Source: Candidatus Paceibacterota bacterium
GTDB taxonomy: Bacteria; Patescibacteriota; Minisyncoccia; Phycocordibacterales; CAINVO01
DNA: 16,650 nucleotides
Reading direction: 5' to 3'
NCBI GenBank assembly: GCA_028714275.1
Contig: JAQTMP010000013.1
Span: forward strand, 1-16,650
The position numbers and the translations under genes are program-made. Of the stretch, positions 1 through 6,457 are shown one piece after another. The notes under the pieces were generated by a model. The model was not told where the DNA came from. It made no database searches and saw only the letters and a list, made by a program, of their open reading frames with translations. Each line of letters starts with the position of its first letter. Positions within the stretch are counted from its first letter, which is position 1.

Positions 1-872
1 GTATTGATAAGCTTCACAATACTAAAGAGGGTCTGCGTGGAGTACCGACTGGTTTTAAGGCTCTGGATGACAAGCTTGCCGGTCTTCAAAAATCGGATCT
101 CATTATCCTAGCCGCTCGTCCTTCCATGGGTAAAACTTCTCTTGCCTTGGATATTGCTCGCCAGGCGGCCATTGTACACGGCATCCCTGTCGGTATTTTC
201 TCCCTAGAAATGGCTTCTCAGCAGCTCATTGACCGTATGCTTGCTTCCGAGTCTCGTGTCGATGCCTGGAAACTGCGCACCGGCAAGCTCACTCTCGAAA
301 GTGATTTCGTTAAGATCCATCAGTCACTCGAAAAACTTTCCAAGGCCCCTATTTTTATCGACGATCAGCCGGCCAACAACATTCTCAAAATGCGTTCGGT
401 AGCTCGCAGACTAAAGAGTGAAAAAGGACTTGGACTTATCATCGTCGACTACCTACAGCTCATGGTACCGACCCAGTCTCGCAATTCTGACAATGTAGTC
501 CAGCAAGTGACTGAGATTTCCCGCTCGCTGAAGCAGCTCGCTCGTGAGCTCGAAGTCCCTGTGCTGGCTCTGTCTCAGCTCTCGCGTGCCGTAGAGCAGC
601 GCGGCGGCAAGCCTCGACTCTCCGACCTTCGCGACTCCGGTTCCATTGAACAGGATGCTGACGTGGTGTTGTTTATTCACCGCGAGGATAAATACAAGGA
701 GGATTCAGATCGTCCAAATATGGCTGAAATCTTGATCGAAAAGCACCGCAACGGTCCGACTGGCAAGGCAGACTTGTATTTCGATGCCGAAAAATCAACT
801 TTCCTCAACATTGAAAAGGGCGACTTTGGAGACTTCGAGCAAAAAGGCGCCAACGCTCCGGAATTTTTCTAG
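1..872 (+). CDS. dnaB: Replicative DNA helicase DnaB, C-terminal part (5' end outside window)
   Basis: This is the hexameric helicase that unwinds DNA at the replication fork. The reading frame is open from position 3, so the ATG at 126 is internal (it is the Met of the Walker A loop) and the gene begins before the window. The 289 visible residues are the RecA-like motor domain. Walker A reads ARPSMGKTS at window residues 38-46. Walker B is LIIVDYLQL, followed by SQLSRAVEQR, the DLRDSGSIEQDAD block and the HRNGPTG segment near the C-terminus, all typical of DnaB. The N-terminal DnaG-interaction domain is not in view. The gene ends TAG, 6 bp before recR, which suggests co-transcription. Nothing looks broken. 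A RadA/Sms identity is excluded by the DnaB-specific motifs. Confidence 0.96.
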   Translation, partial: IDKLHNTKEGLRGVPTGFKALDDKLAGLQKSDLIILAARPSMGKTSLALDIARQAAIVHGIPVGIFSLEMASQQLIDRMLASESRVDAWKLRTGKLTLESDFVKIHQSLEKLSKAPIFIDDQPANNILKMRSVARRLKSEKGLGLIIVDYLQLMVPTQSRNSDNVVQQVTEISRSLKQLARELEVPVLALSQLSRAVEQRGGKPRLSDLRDSGSIEQDADVVLFIHREDKYKEDSDRPNMAEILIEKHRNGPTGKADLYFDAEKSTFLNIEKGDFGDFEQKGANAPEFF

Positions 873-878
873 AATACT

Positions 879-1505
879 ATGGATGCCATCAGAGAACTCA
901 CCGAACGTTTTAGTCAATTTCCCGGCATTGGCCCTCGCCAGGCCAAGCGGTTTGTGTATTACTTGCTTACCCGCCCCAATGGCTATCTCAAAGAATTTTC
1001 AGCTCTCGTCAATGAGCTAAAAGGGAGTATCACCGTCTGCCCTTCGTGCTTTCGCTTTTTTCCCAAACGACATGAAAATTCATCCCTCTGTGATATTTGT
1101 CTAGATACCCACCGATCTCACGAAGAATTGATGATTGTCTGCAAGGATGTTGATCTTGAAAGTATTGAAAAATCCCACTCCTTTAATGGAAAATATTTTG
1201 TGCTAGGAGGCACTGTGCCTATTTTAGATAAAGAACCCAATCGCAAAATTCGGGCCAGCGAACTCATCAAGACCATCACTGAAAGAAAACCCGAGCTAAA
1301 AGAAATTATTTTGGCTGTCAATTTTAATCCTGAGGGAGAACACACTTCTGACTATGTATCTTCTCTGCTCAAGCCAATCATCGCCAATACACCAATCATC
1401 GTTTCAACCCTCGGCCGTGGACTGTCGACTGGCACCGAGCTCGAATACTCAGATAGTGAGACTCTAAAAAATGCCTTGGAACACCGTCAGTCTTCCAATA
1501 GCTAA
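879..1505 (+). CDS. recR: Recombination mediator protein RecR
   Basis: RecR works with RecO/RecF to load RecA onto single-stranded gaps. The 208-residue length is normal. A helix-hairpin-helix lies at residues 14-24 (FPGIGPRQAKR). A zinc finger follows with C54, C57, C71 and C74. Then comes a Toprim domain (about 80-175) with YFVLGG and the NPEGE block, and the conserved C-terminal LGRGLSTGTELEYSDSETL. At the usual Toprim glutamate position (VVE in well-known RecRs) this protein reads IVCKDVD, with C88 where Glu is expected; the rest is intact. It starts 6 bp after dnaB, without an obvious ribosome-binding site, so translation may be coupled. It converges on rplU with a 42-bp gap and no clear terminator. 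Confidence 0.95.
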   Translation: MDAIRELTERFSQFPGIGPRQAKRFVYYLLTRPNGYLKEFSALVNELKGSITVCPSCFRFFPKRHENSSLCDICLDTHRSHEELMIVCKDVDLESIEKSHSFNGKYFVLGGTVPILDKEPNRKIRASELIKTITERKPELKEIILAVNFNPEGEHTSDYVSSLLKPIIANTPIIVSTLGRGLSTGTELEYSDSETLKNALEHRQSSNS

Positions 1506-1547
1506 GCATCAAAAGGTTGTGGCGGCAGGGCGAGGCGAGAGTTTTAT

Positions 1548-1865
1548 TTATTTGATAGCTGAAATCTTTACTTCTACAAAAGGCTGGCGATGGCCATTTT
1601 TCTTGAAATAGCGAGACTTTTGCTTGTATTTAATGACGTCAATTTTCTTGGCCCGGCCTAGAGACTCAAAGGTAGCCTCCACAGAAGCCCCTGAGATAGT
1701 AGGGGTACCGATAGTAGTGTCTTTGCCATTATCCACCATTAAAACCTTATCAAAAACGATTTTATCGCCTTTTGTAAAGTCGCCATCGAGCTTCTCCACC
1801 TTGAGGGTGTCGCCCACTTTGACACGGTATTGTTTGCCGCCTGTTTGGATAACTGCAAATTCCAT
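1548..1865 (-). CDS. rplU: 50S ribosomal protein L21
   Basis: This is a structural protein of the large ribosomal subunit that contacts 23S rRNA. At 105 residues it has the family length. The start MEFAVIQTGGKQYRV is the diagnostic L21 N-terminus, and the C-terminal YKQKSRYFKKNGHRQPF is the family's basic rRNA-binding loop. It stands without rpmA (L27) next to it, although the two are usually adjacent. It has its own promoter-like sequence ending 9 bp before the ATG and no Shine-Dalgarno, so the transcript leader should be extremely short. It lies downstream of rmuC on the same strand and converges with recR. Confidence 0.97.
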   Translation of the reverse strand: MEFAVIQTGGKQYRVKVGDTLKVEKLDGDFTKGDKIVFDKVLMVDNGKDTTIGTPTISGASVEATFESLGRAKKIDVIKYKQKSRYFKKNGHRQPFVEVKISAIK

Positions 1866-1874
1866 AGATTTACT

Positions 1875-1902
1875 ATTGTACTTATTTCCGGAAAAAAGGC
1901 AA
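1875..1902 (-). promoter_or_regulatory. Promoter of rplU
   Basis: On the minus strand, TTGCCT (1902-1897) is followed by a 16-nt spacer and TACAAT (1880-1875). Only 9 nt separate the -10 box from the ATG, so transcription should start within about 3 nt of the start codon. Both boxes are close to the sigma-70 consensus; the function is inferred. Confidence 0.5.
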
Positions 1903-1909
1903 GTTTGCC
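1892..1909 (-). terminator. Weak terminator-like hairpin downstream of rmuC
   Basis: The minus strand reads GGCAAACTTGCC followed by six T. The stem is only 4-5 bp with a tight loop, and it overlaps the -35 box of rplU. It may end part of the rmuC transcripts, but the stem is too short to be sure. Confidence 0.3.
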
Positions 1910-1934
1910 AGCCCTATAACAGTTTTTATCTTTT

Positions 1935-3053
1935 TCATTCCTCTTCCCTATCCGGCTTATCCAAAACTAAACTTTCAATACCGGGCGCCACCCCTGCAAT
2001 CCGCATGACATCCTTGTCCACTTTTTTAAATTCTTTATTGGAAGCATTGAAATGATTGACGGTGGTTTCGAGGGATTTGCCGTGCTTGCTGTGATATTCT
2101 TCGTAGCTCTTGATATGCTTGCCCAGCTCCTCAACCCTCTTGATAATATCCTTGGCCGTCTCCTCGATCTGAAGCGCTTTCAGGCCTTGCATGACAGTCT
2201 GCAAATAGGCCAAAAAAGAGGTCGGCGAGACAATGATGACTTTGTATTTGCTAGCTGCTCTTTGGATCAGGCTTTCGGTGTCGTCCTTCAAAGCTCCGAT
2301 TTTGTTGATCAATAAATCATAGTAAATAGCCTCATGCGGAATAAACATAAAAGCGAAATCGAGCGTGCCCATACTTGGCTGGATGTATTTTGAGGTTTCC
2401 GCGATGCGATTTTTCAAGTCAGCCACAAAAACTTTTTCGAGCTTCTCTTTTTCAATCGGATTTTTTTCTTCAATGATACGATTATAATTTTCTAGTGAGA
2501 ACTTGGAGTCTACCGGAATAATTTTATCTTTAACAAAAACTACCGCATCCGGGATGAGATCCTTCCCTGCTTCATCCTGACCTAGCGGATACTGCATCTG
2601 ATAGCTTCCCGGCGGCAAAACATTTTTCAAAAGGGTCTCGAGATAATATTCACCTAAAATCCCGCGCTGTTTTGGATTTTTTAAAATATCTTGCAAAGAC
2701 TGAAGCTGGTCAGCAAACGAAACGACCTGCTTGTTGGTCTCGTCCAGACGCGTCAAGCGCTCGGTGATATCTCGCACGACCTTGAAAGACTCACTGGCCT
2801 GATGTTTCATGGATTCCTGCATTATCTTTGAGGATTCCCCCATCTTGCTGTCTACTGTGCGTTGAAGCTCATGCATTTGCTGGAGTAAAAGTCGGAAAGC
2901 CGTCTCCTGTTCGGCCTGTTTTCTTTCATCATTCAAATGGCTATTGCTACCACCTAGACCTGATTGCTTACGGATAAAAAAAACCAACACACCGATATTG
3001 AAAATAAAAATCAGAGCGAGTAAGCCAAGAATAAGCTCGAGTGAACTGGACAT
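1935..3053 (-). CDS. rmuC: DNA recombination protein RmuC homologue
   Basis: RmuC is a membrane-anchored protein with a PD-(D/E)XK-type nuclease-like fold that limits rearrangements at inverted repeats. The 372 residues show an N-terminal membrane helix (about 5-28), a long charged coiled coil (about 40-125), and the RmuC core. The core begins at QRGILGEYYLE (129-139) and continues through D169 (PDA) and VDSKF (181-185), which give the E/D/DxK arrangement of the nuclease fold. FMFIPHEAIY is another family signature. The short C-terminal tail is acidic. The start at 3053 is supported by a strong extended -10 box whose predicted transcription start coincides with the ATG, so the mRNA is probably leaderless. 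The gene is divergent from the YqeY gene. Confidence 0.93.
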   Translation of the reverse strand: MSSSLELILGLLALIFIFNIGVLVFFIRKQSGLGGSNSHLNDERKQAEQETAFRLLLQQMHELQRTVDSKMGESSKIMQESMKHQASESFKVVRDITERLTRLDETNKQVVSFADQLQSLQDILKNPKQRGILGEYYLETLLKNVLPPGSYQMQYPLGQDEAGKDLIPDAVVFVKDKIIPVDSKFSLENYNRIIEEKNPIEKEKLEKVFVADLKNRIAETSKYIQPSMGTLDFAFMFIPHEAIYYDLLINKIGALKDDTESLIQRAASKYKVIIVSPTSFLAYLQTVMQGLKALQIEETAKDIIKRVEELGKHIKSYEEYHSKHGKSLETTVNHFNASNKEFKKVDKDVMRIAGVAPGIESLVLDKPDREEE

Positions 3054-3059
3054 GTCAGT

Positions 3060-3068
3060 ATTATACCA
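3060..3068 (-). promoter_or_regulatory. Extended -10 promoter of rmuC, likely leaderless
   Basis: The minus strand carries TGG-TATAAT with the hexamer at 3065-3060. Six nt then separate it from the ATG at 3053, so a start 6-7 nt downstream of the box falls at the start codon. No good -35 hexamer is visible, which is usual for extended -10 promoters. Confidence 0.55.
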
Positions 3069-3081
3069 GAATTTAGATGTA

Positions 3082-3090
3082 TGCTAAAAT
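3082..3090 (+). promoter_or_regulatory. Extended -10 promoter of the YqeY gene
   Basis: TGC-TAAAAT occupies 3082-3090 in the 83-bp gap between divergent rmuC and the YqeY gene. A weak TTATAC lies 18 nt upstream. The leader would be about 40 nt and shows no Shine-Dalgarno close to the ATG at 3137. Confidence 0.4.
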
Positions 3091-3136
3091 GAAGCCATCG
3101 AAAAGGTAGCTAGTTTATAAAAATAATTGAATAAAT

Positions 3137-3592
3137 ATGTCACTTCAAAGCGATATTAAAAACCAGATCAAGGATGCCATGCTAAGCAAAGACTCCGTCC
3201 GCTTGACCGTCCTCCGCGGACTTTCATCTGCTTTTGTCAATCAGCTCGTGGCTGACAAACGGACTCCTCAAGAAGAGCTTTCTGATGAAGATGCCCTAAA
3301 CGTCATTCGCCGAGCAGTCAAACAACGCAAGGACTCAATAGAACAATTTGAAAAAGGCGGCCGACCTGAGCTGGCCGAAGACGAAAAAGCTGAGCTGGCT
3401 GTGCTTGAAAAATTCCTGCCAAAAATGATGAGTAAAGAAGAAATCCAGACTATTGCTGCGGCAAAAAAAGCAGAAATGGGTATCACTGACCCAGCTAAAA
3501 TGGGCATTTTTATGGGTGCCCTCATGAAAGAGCTCAAGGGAAAGGCGGATGGCGCGGATGTCAAGGAAGTAGTAGAATTACTGTTCAGATAA
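3137..3592 (+). CDS. GatB/YqeY domain protein
   Basis: This is a small stand-alone protein related to the tail domain of the GatB subunit of Asp/Glu-tRNA amidotransferase. Stand-alone YqeY proteins have no settled role; tRNA-linked functions are suspected from the homology. The 151 residues match the family. The helical N-terminal half includes MLSKDSVRLTVLRGLSSAF and the ALNVIRRAVKQRKDSIEQF segment. Next come the LAVLEKFLPKMMSKEEI block and the small C-terminal domain (DPAKMGIFMGALMKELKGKADGADV, in part), the most recognisable YqeY signature. It shares a strand and a 27-bp gap with the following small gene, so the two are probably one transcript ending at the 3928 terminator. Confidence 0.92.
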   Translation: MSLQSDIKNQIKDAMLSKDSVRLTVLRGLSSAFVNQLVADKRTPQEELSDEDALNVIRRAVKQRKDSIEQFEKGGRPELAEDEKAELAVLEKFLPKMMSKEEIQTIAAAKKAEMGITDPAKMGIFMGALMKELKGKADGADVKEVVELLFR

Positions 3593-3609
3593 AGACGATA
3601 AAATCCAAT

Positions 3610-3614
3610 GGAGA
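3610..3614 (+). promoter_or_regulatory. Ribosome-binding site selecting the 3620 start
   Basis: GGAGA lies 5 nt before the ATG at 3620. The alternative ATG at 3608 contains the first G of this site and has no such motif before it, so 3620 is the better start. Confidence 0.55.
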
Positions 3615-3619
3615 ACCCT

Positions 3620-3928
3620 ATGGAAAAACCCCTCCCTCATGAAAAAGGCCGAAGACTTTTTGCCGAAATAAAGGCAAAGCTCAGAGGCGAGATCCTTGCG
3701 CCAGGTGAAATGGAACAAATCGAAGCCGAAAATGCCTCGAAAATCATCCCCTTTCCTCAGCCTCCTCATAGCCAGCCAGTCCCTGAAAAACCAGCAGATG
3801 ACATCAGAAGCAAACGCTATGATCTGAAGCAGGAGGATGCAGAAGACCGTCTGGAGGCTCTCTACCAAGAGGCCCGAAGACAGGAGGCTCTGAAAAAGGA
3901 GCGTGGGGACACCGGCGGGCAAAAATAA
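3620..3928 (+). CDS. Small charged protein of unknown function
   Basis: I do not recognise a family. The 102 residues from ATG 3620 (106 from ATG 3608) have no signal peptide or membrane segment, so the protein is probably cytoplasmic. An amphipathic, basic helix (about 6-25) is followed by an acidic stretch, a proline-rich centre (FPQPPHSQPVPEKP) and a very charged C-terminal helix (KRYDLKQEDAEDRLEALYQ onward) that could form a coiled coil. It is the second gene after the YqeY gene. Its TAA stop lies at the base of a strong terminator stem, which supports this strand as the coding one. A 114-residue frame on the opposite strand is rejected. Adaptor-type binding through the helices is possible but only a guess. 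Confidence 0.7.
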   Translation: MEKPLPHEKGRRLFAEIKAKLRGEILAPGEMEQIEAENASKIIPFPQPPHSQPVPEKPADDIRSKRYDLKQEDAEDRLEALYQEARRQEALKKERGDTGGQK

Positions 3929-3978
3929 ATGGCGACCAGTCCCCCGTGGGAAAGGTCGCCATTTTAGTTTTGATTTTT
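3928..3978. terminator. Bidirectional intrinsic terminator
   Basis: A perfect 10-bp stem (aatggcgacc at 3928-3937 with ggtcgccatt at 3954-3963) encloses a 16-nt loop that can form a small inner stem. On the plus strand it is followed by a T-rich run to about 3978, and on the minus strand by TATTTTTG. It can therefore end both the YqeY operon and the convergent secreted-protein operon. The left arm begins inside the stop codon of the small charged gene. Confidence 0.85.
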
Positions 3979-3979
3979 C

Positions 3980-4001
3980 ATCGTCGGCGCTGGCCGACGA
4001 T
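3980..4001. repeat. Perfect 9-bp inverted repeat next to the terminator
   Basis: atcgtcggc (3980-3988) and gccgacgat (3993-4001) flank a GCTG loop, 4 bp after the stop codon of the secreted-protein gene. No T-run follows immediately on either strand, so it is not a terminator by itself. It may protect the 3' end of the minus-strand mRNA or work with the 3928 terminator. Confidence 0.6.
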
Positions 4002-4005
4002 CCGA

Positions 4006-5157
4006 CTATCCCCTGCCGCCGTCGGCAAAGTTCGAGAAGGAAATATTGAATCCTACGGAGGGGTCTTGAACCTCACCCGTGACTTCAATGATGACCTTAT
4101 CGAAACCTCTGGGGGTACTGAGACCGCCGTTGTAGGTGCCATCGTATGGATTGGGCGCAGTGTCAACTGTGGAAATGATCGGCAGGTCACCCTGATCTGC
4201 CGGTAACCACTGCTTCACGGTGACCGTTCCTTTAATGCCACTAAGGTAAATGTTCAAGCCATTCCCCCCGAGCCGCGTCATGTACACCTTGGCCACGACT
4301 TCCTTTCCTGTGGATGGATCAGTGATACTGCCGTCGAGTTGTTGAAACTGACGGTACACATAACCCTGCGTCGGAGTGAAAGTAACCGCCACGACCCCGG
4401 CTTCGTAACCGATATTGACCAGTGAGTCGTTACTCGAGGTCGTTGTCGGTTGAAAAGGCGGAATGTCCCCGATTTCATAGACGATGCCCGTGCTTTCGTC
4501 CACAATCCTGTAGCCAACCCCTGTGACAGGATCGCTCCAGAAAGTGAACCCGCCGTCCCGAGGATTGTAGTTCCAGTCGCCACCATTGTCGGTGGTTTCC
4601 AAGACTAAGTTGTTCGGATTGACTCCCGCTGGCACTGAGAACGTCAGGGTGTTACGCACCGAGGCTGGTTGAAGCTTTACCACGATTGGGTCGCCCTTTT
4701 TCAAGACGTCCGAGGTGAAGAAGCCATACCCGATGTAGGTGCCGTACTTGTCGAAGGCGTTTACGGTGAGGTAAAAGCTTGTCCGGATCCCCGATTTTGG
4801 ATAAGGGATACCGGCAACGGGTACGTCAGGGTCTTCTTCTCCGTTTATGTTTAGCTCGGTGATGGTCCCATCGGGGCTCATCGTGAACGAACCGTACTCC
4901 CAAACGGATGTCTGGTGTGGATCCGCCGGCGTCAGCATATCTCCGAAGTTGCCTTGGAAATACGCGATGTCGCTGGCGAGAAAAACCCTCGCCACGTTTT
5001 GCGAAAAATTGGCCGGGGCACTGGGTGTCACGGCCGTTGTCGCGGGGGTTGAGGTTGTTGAAGTGGTTGTTCCCTGAGCCACGGCCAAAGCAGTGGACAG
5101 GACGATTGCGGTGAAGACGGCCAAGGCCGCCATACTGAGTTTCTGAATTTTTTTCAT
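4006..5157 (-). CDS. Large secreted protein of unknown function
   Basis: I do not recognise a family. The 383 residues begin with a clear Sec signal peptide: basic MKKIQK, a hydrophobic core to about residue 26, and the AVAQ|GTT cleavage region near 28. A Thr/Ser-rich spacer follows (about 29-48). The remainder is rich in aromatic, Gly, Asp and beta-favouring residues with almost no Lys clusters. It looks like one or more beta-sandwich surface domains, with phrases such as TTDNGGDWNYNPRDGGFTFW and a second half around 265-383. No cysteine, sortase motif or C-terminal membrane helix is seen, so it should be released or loosely attached. Codons look more GC-rich than in the neighbours. No Shine-Dalgarno precedes the start; instead 18-bp repeats run through it. 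It is second in an operon with the 80-residue gene, 55 bp away. Confidence 0.8.
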   Translation of the reverse strand: MKKIQKLSMAALAVFTAIVLSTALAVAQGTTTSTTSTPATTAVTPSAPANFSQNVARVFLASDIAYFQGNFGDMLTPADPHQTSVWEYGSFTMSPDGTITELNINGEEDPDVPVAGIPYPKSGIRTSFYLTVNAFDKYGTYIGYGFFTSDVLKKGDPIVVKLQPASVRNTLTFSVPAGVNPNNLVLETTDNGGDWNYNPRDGGFTFWSDPVTGVGYRIVDESTGIVYEIGDIPPFQPTTTSSNDSLVNIGYEAGVVAVTFTPTQGYVYRQFQQLDGSITDPSTGKEVVAKVYMTRLGGNGLNIYLSGIKGTVTVKQWLPADQGDLPIISTVDTAPNPYDGTYNGGLSTPRGFDKVIIEVTGEVQDPSVGFNISFSNFADGGRG

Positions 5158-5193
5158 TTTCTGAATTTTTCTGTGTTTCTGAATTTTTGTTTT
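5140..5193. repeat. Three 18-bp tandem repeats spanning a start codon
   Basis: The 13-mer tttctgaattttt occurs at 5140, 5158 and 5176, exactly 18 bp apart. The first copy lies in codons 2-6 of the secreted-protein gene; the other two lie directly upstream of its ATG. Because 18 is divisible by three, the upstream copies stay in frame and would read KIQK twice more before the start Met. Confidence 0.85.
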
Positions 5194-5212
5194 GTTTACT
5201 TTTTTGCTTGGC

Positions 5213-5455
5213 TTATTTAGTTGCCTTGATTTTATTCAGGCTGGTGAAATCGTACTCGATGCCACCGTAGTTTGTCTTCTTTTGCTTCGCCGGGCTTTTT
5301 GAGTCGGGCTCCACGACCACTGGGGTCGTTGATACTTTGACTTTTACCGCGGCGGCGTCGAGACGGTTTTCCAATTTTGGTGACGAAAAAATGTACAGAC
5401 CGCTGAGAGCAGTCAATATCAAAATAATCGCCACGACTAGTAGTGTGTTTTTCAT
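5213..5455 (-). CDS. Small membrane-anchored protein of unknown function
   Basis: I do not recognise a family. The 80 residues have a single N-terminal hydrophobic segment (about 4-24, LLVVAIILILTALSGLYIF) and a short basic/polar outer part with a Pro-Lys stretch (about 52-60). The C-terminus is YGGIEYDFTSLNKI. The hydrophobic segment is more likely an uncleaved anchor than a cleaved signal because no clear cleavage site follows. It is the first gene of the operon with the secreted 383-residue protein (55-bp gap). The pair probably acts at the cell surface, the small one possibly as anchor or chaperone; this rests on context only. A promoter and a long hairpin leader lie upstream. Confidence 0.7.
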   Translation of the reverse strand: MKNTLLVVAIILILTALSGLYIFSSPKLENRLDAAAVKVKVSTTPVVVEPDSKSPAKQKKTNYGGIEYDFTSLNKIKATK

Positions 5456-5473
5456 TTATTTGGTTTTCAATTT

Positions 5474-5509
5474 CCTATTTCCTGCCACATCTGCGTGACC
5501 AAAAATAGG
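5474..5509 (-). promoter_or_regulatory. Long hairpin in the 5' leader of the surface-protein operon
   Basis: On the minus strand the 36 nt fold into a nearly continuous stem. CCTATTT pairs with AAATAGG, and the inner segment pairs with one mismatch and a few G-U pairs around a GCAGAT loop. It begins roughly 10-15 nt after the predicted transcription start and ends 18 nt before the ATG. It could stabilise the mRNA or regulate translation. No known riboswitch class was recognised. Confidence 0.5.
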
Positions 5510-5527
5510 TATCAATGTCTGCCCGAG

Positions 5528-5556
5528 ATAATATCATAAAAATTGGATTTAGGCAA
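5528..5556 (-). promoter_or_regulatory. Promoter of the surface-protein operon
   Basis: The minus strand reads TTGCCT (5556-5551), a 17-nt spacer, and TATTAT (5533-5528) preceded by TGA, an extended -10. This is one of the best sigma-70-type matches in the window and gives a leader of about 65 nt containing the hairpin. Confidence 0.6.
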
Positions 5557-5580
5557 TAGAAGCCTACAACTGCGAAAAAG

Positions 5581-5589
5581 TGCTATAAT
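5581..5589 (+). promoter_or_regulatory. Extended -10 promoter of the ABC transporter genes
   Basis: TGC-TATAAT at 5581-5589 is a perfect extended -10. The predicted transcription start is near 5596, giving a leader of about 16 nt before ATG 5612 with no Shine-Dalgarno. It is divergent from the surface-protein promoter 25 bp away. Confidence 0.6.
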
Positions 5590-5611
5590 TGGCTAAATAA
5601 ACCTACCCTGT

Positions 5612-6454
5612 ATGTCAGACCATAGTGCCAATACCAAAAACCGTCACATGCAGCATTCTCATCACCATATGAGGATTAGCTACCCAAAATCCTGGTTTCA
5701 ACGCCTCTACTCTATTATCCTGGTACCTTTAAGTATTCTAGTGGGTGTTTTGGCTCTCTACGTCTACGTTATTGGTTTTCCAGGCCGACCTATTTCGGCC
5801 GCCGATGTCAACACTGCCCTTCTCGCCCTGTCTTTTACTTTTATCCGACTTTTTATTGCTTATATTTTGGCGCTTATCGTCTCCATGCCTTTGTCTATCC
5901 TTATCACCAAAAATAAAATAGTCGAAAGAATTTTTTTACCTCTTTTTGATATTATTCAATCCATACCGGTATTAGCTTTTTTTCCAGTCATTATTTTAGT
6001 TTTTGTTCATTCACATTTTTTAAACGGAGCGGCTATCTTTATTTTTTTCTTGAGCATGGTGTGGAACCTGGTTTTTAGCGTCGTTGGAGGGCTGCGGGTC
6101 ATTCCAAACGACATCAAACAAGCGGCCCAAGTTTTTCACATCAAGGGCTGGCAAAACGCTCGCCAGATCACCCTGCCTTCCATTGTCCCCTACATAGTGA
6201 CTGGCTCACTCCTAGCCTGGGCCCAAGGCTGGAACATCATTATCGTAGGCGAAGTGCTGCATACCTATATCCAAGGGGGTACGACGGACCAAGATCTTTT
6301 TGGCATCGGCAGTATTTTGGTCCACACTTCGGCCAGCGGCCAACAAGAAATATTTTTGCTCGCCATCGTGGTGATGATTATTTTTATCGGCCTTTTAAAC
6401 CTGGTCGTATGGCAGAGACTGCTCCAGTATTCTGAGAAATTTAAATTTGAATAA
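5612..6454 (+). CDS. ABC transporter permease, NitT/TauT (SsuC/TauC-like) family
   Basis: This is the membrane subunit of an importer of the nitrate/sulfonate/taurine type; the substrate cannot be told from sequence. The 280 residues have about six membrane helices (roughly 33-55, 68-98, 112-133, 138-158, 193-213, 246-267). The cytoplasmic EAA-type coupling loop (GGLRVIPNDIKQAAQVF onward, 159-193) contacts the ATPase. The N-terminal cytoplasmic tail is unusual: histidines at 4, 12, 15, 17, 18 and 19. If translation began at Met13 or Met20, part or all of this cluster would be lost, but the promoter position favours 5612. The ATPase gene follows after 3 bp. No substrate-binding protein gene lies in the window. 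Confidence 0.9.
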   Translation: MSDHSANTKNRHMQHSHHHMRISYPKSWFQRLYSIILVPLSILVGVLALYVYVIGFPGRPISAADVNTALLALSFTFIRLFIAYILALIVSMPLSILITKNKIVERIFLPLFDIIQSIPVLAFFPVIILVFVHSHFLNGAAIFIFFLSMVWNLVFSVVGGLRVIPNDIKQAAQVFHIKGWQNARQITLPSIVPYIVTGSLLAWAQGWNIIIVGEVLHTYIQGGTTDQDLFGIGSILVHTSASGQQEIFLLAIVVMIIFIGLLNLVVWQRLLQYSEKFKFE

Positions 6455-6457
6455 AAA

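Noticed and set aside
1506..1547. Terminator between convergent recR and rplU
   Set aside because: The 42-bp gap is G-rich and followed by T-rich sequence but I find no convincing stem.
1624..2055. Plus-strand open frame of 143 residues over rplU
   Set aside because: It is a shadow of the unmistakable L21 gene and extends into rmuC; no family features.
3578..3922. Minus-strand open frame of 114 residues opposite the small charged gene
   Set aside because: No ribosome-binding site and a low-quality hydrophobic-looking sequence. The plus-strand gene has GGAGA, an operon partner and a terminator at its stop.
5140..5193. Possible CRISPR array
   Set aside because: Three 18-bp units with only 5 variable bases each, no spacers of 25-40 nt and no cas genes; it is a short tandem repeat.
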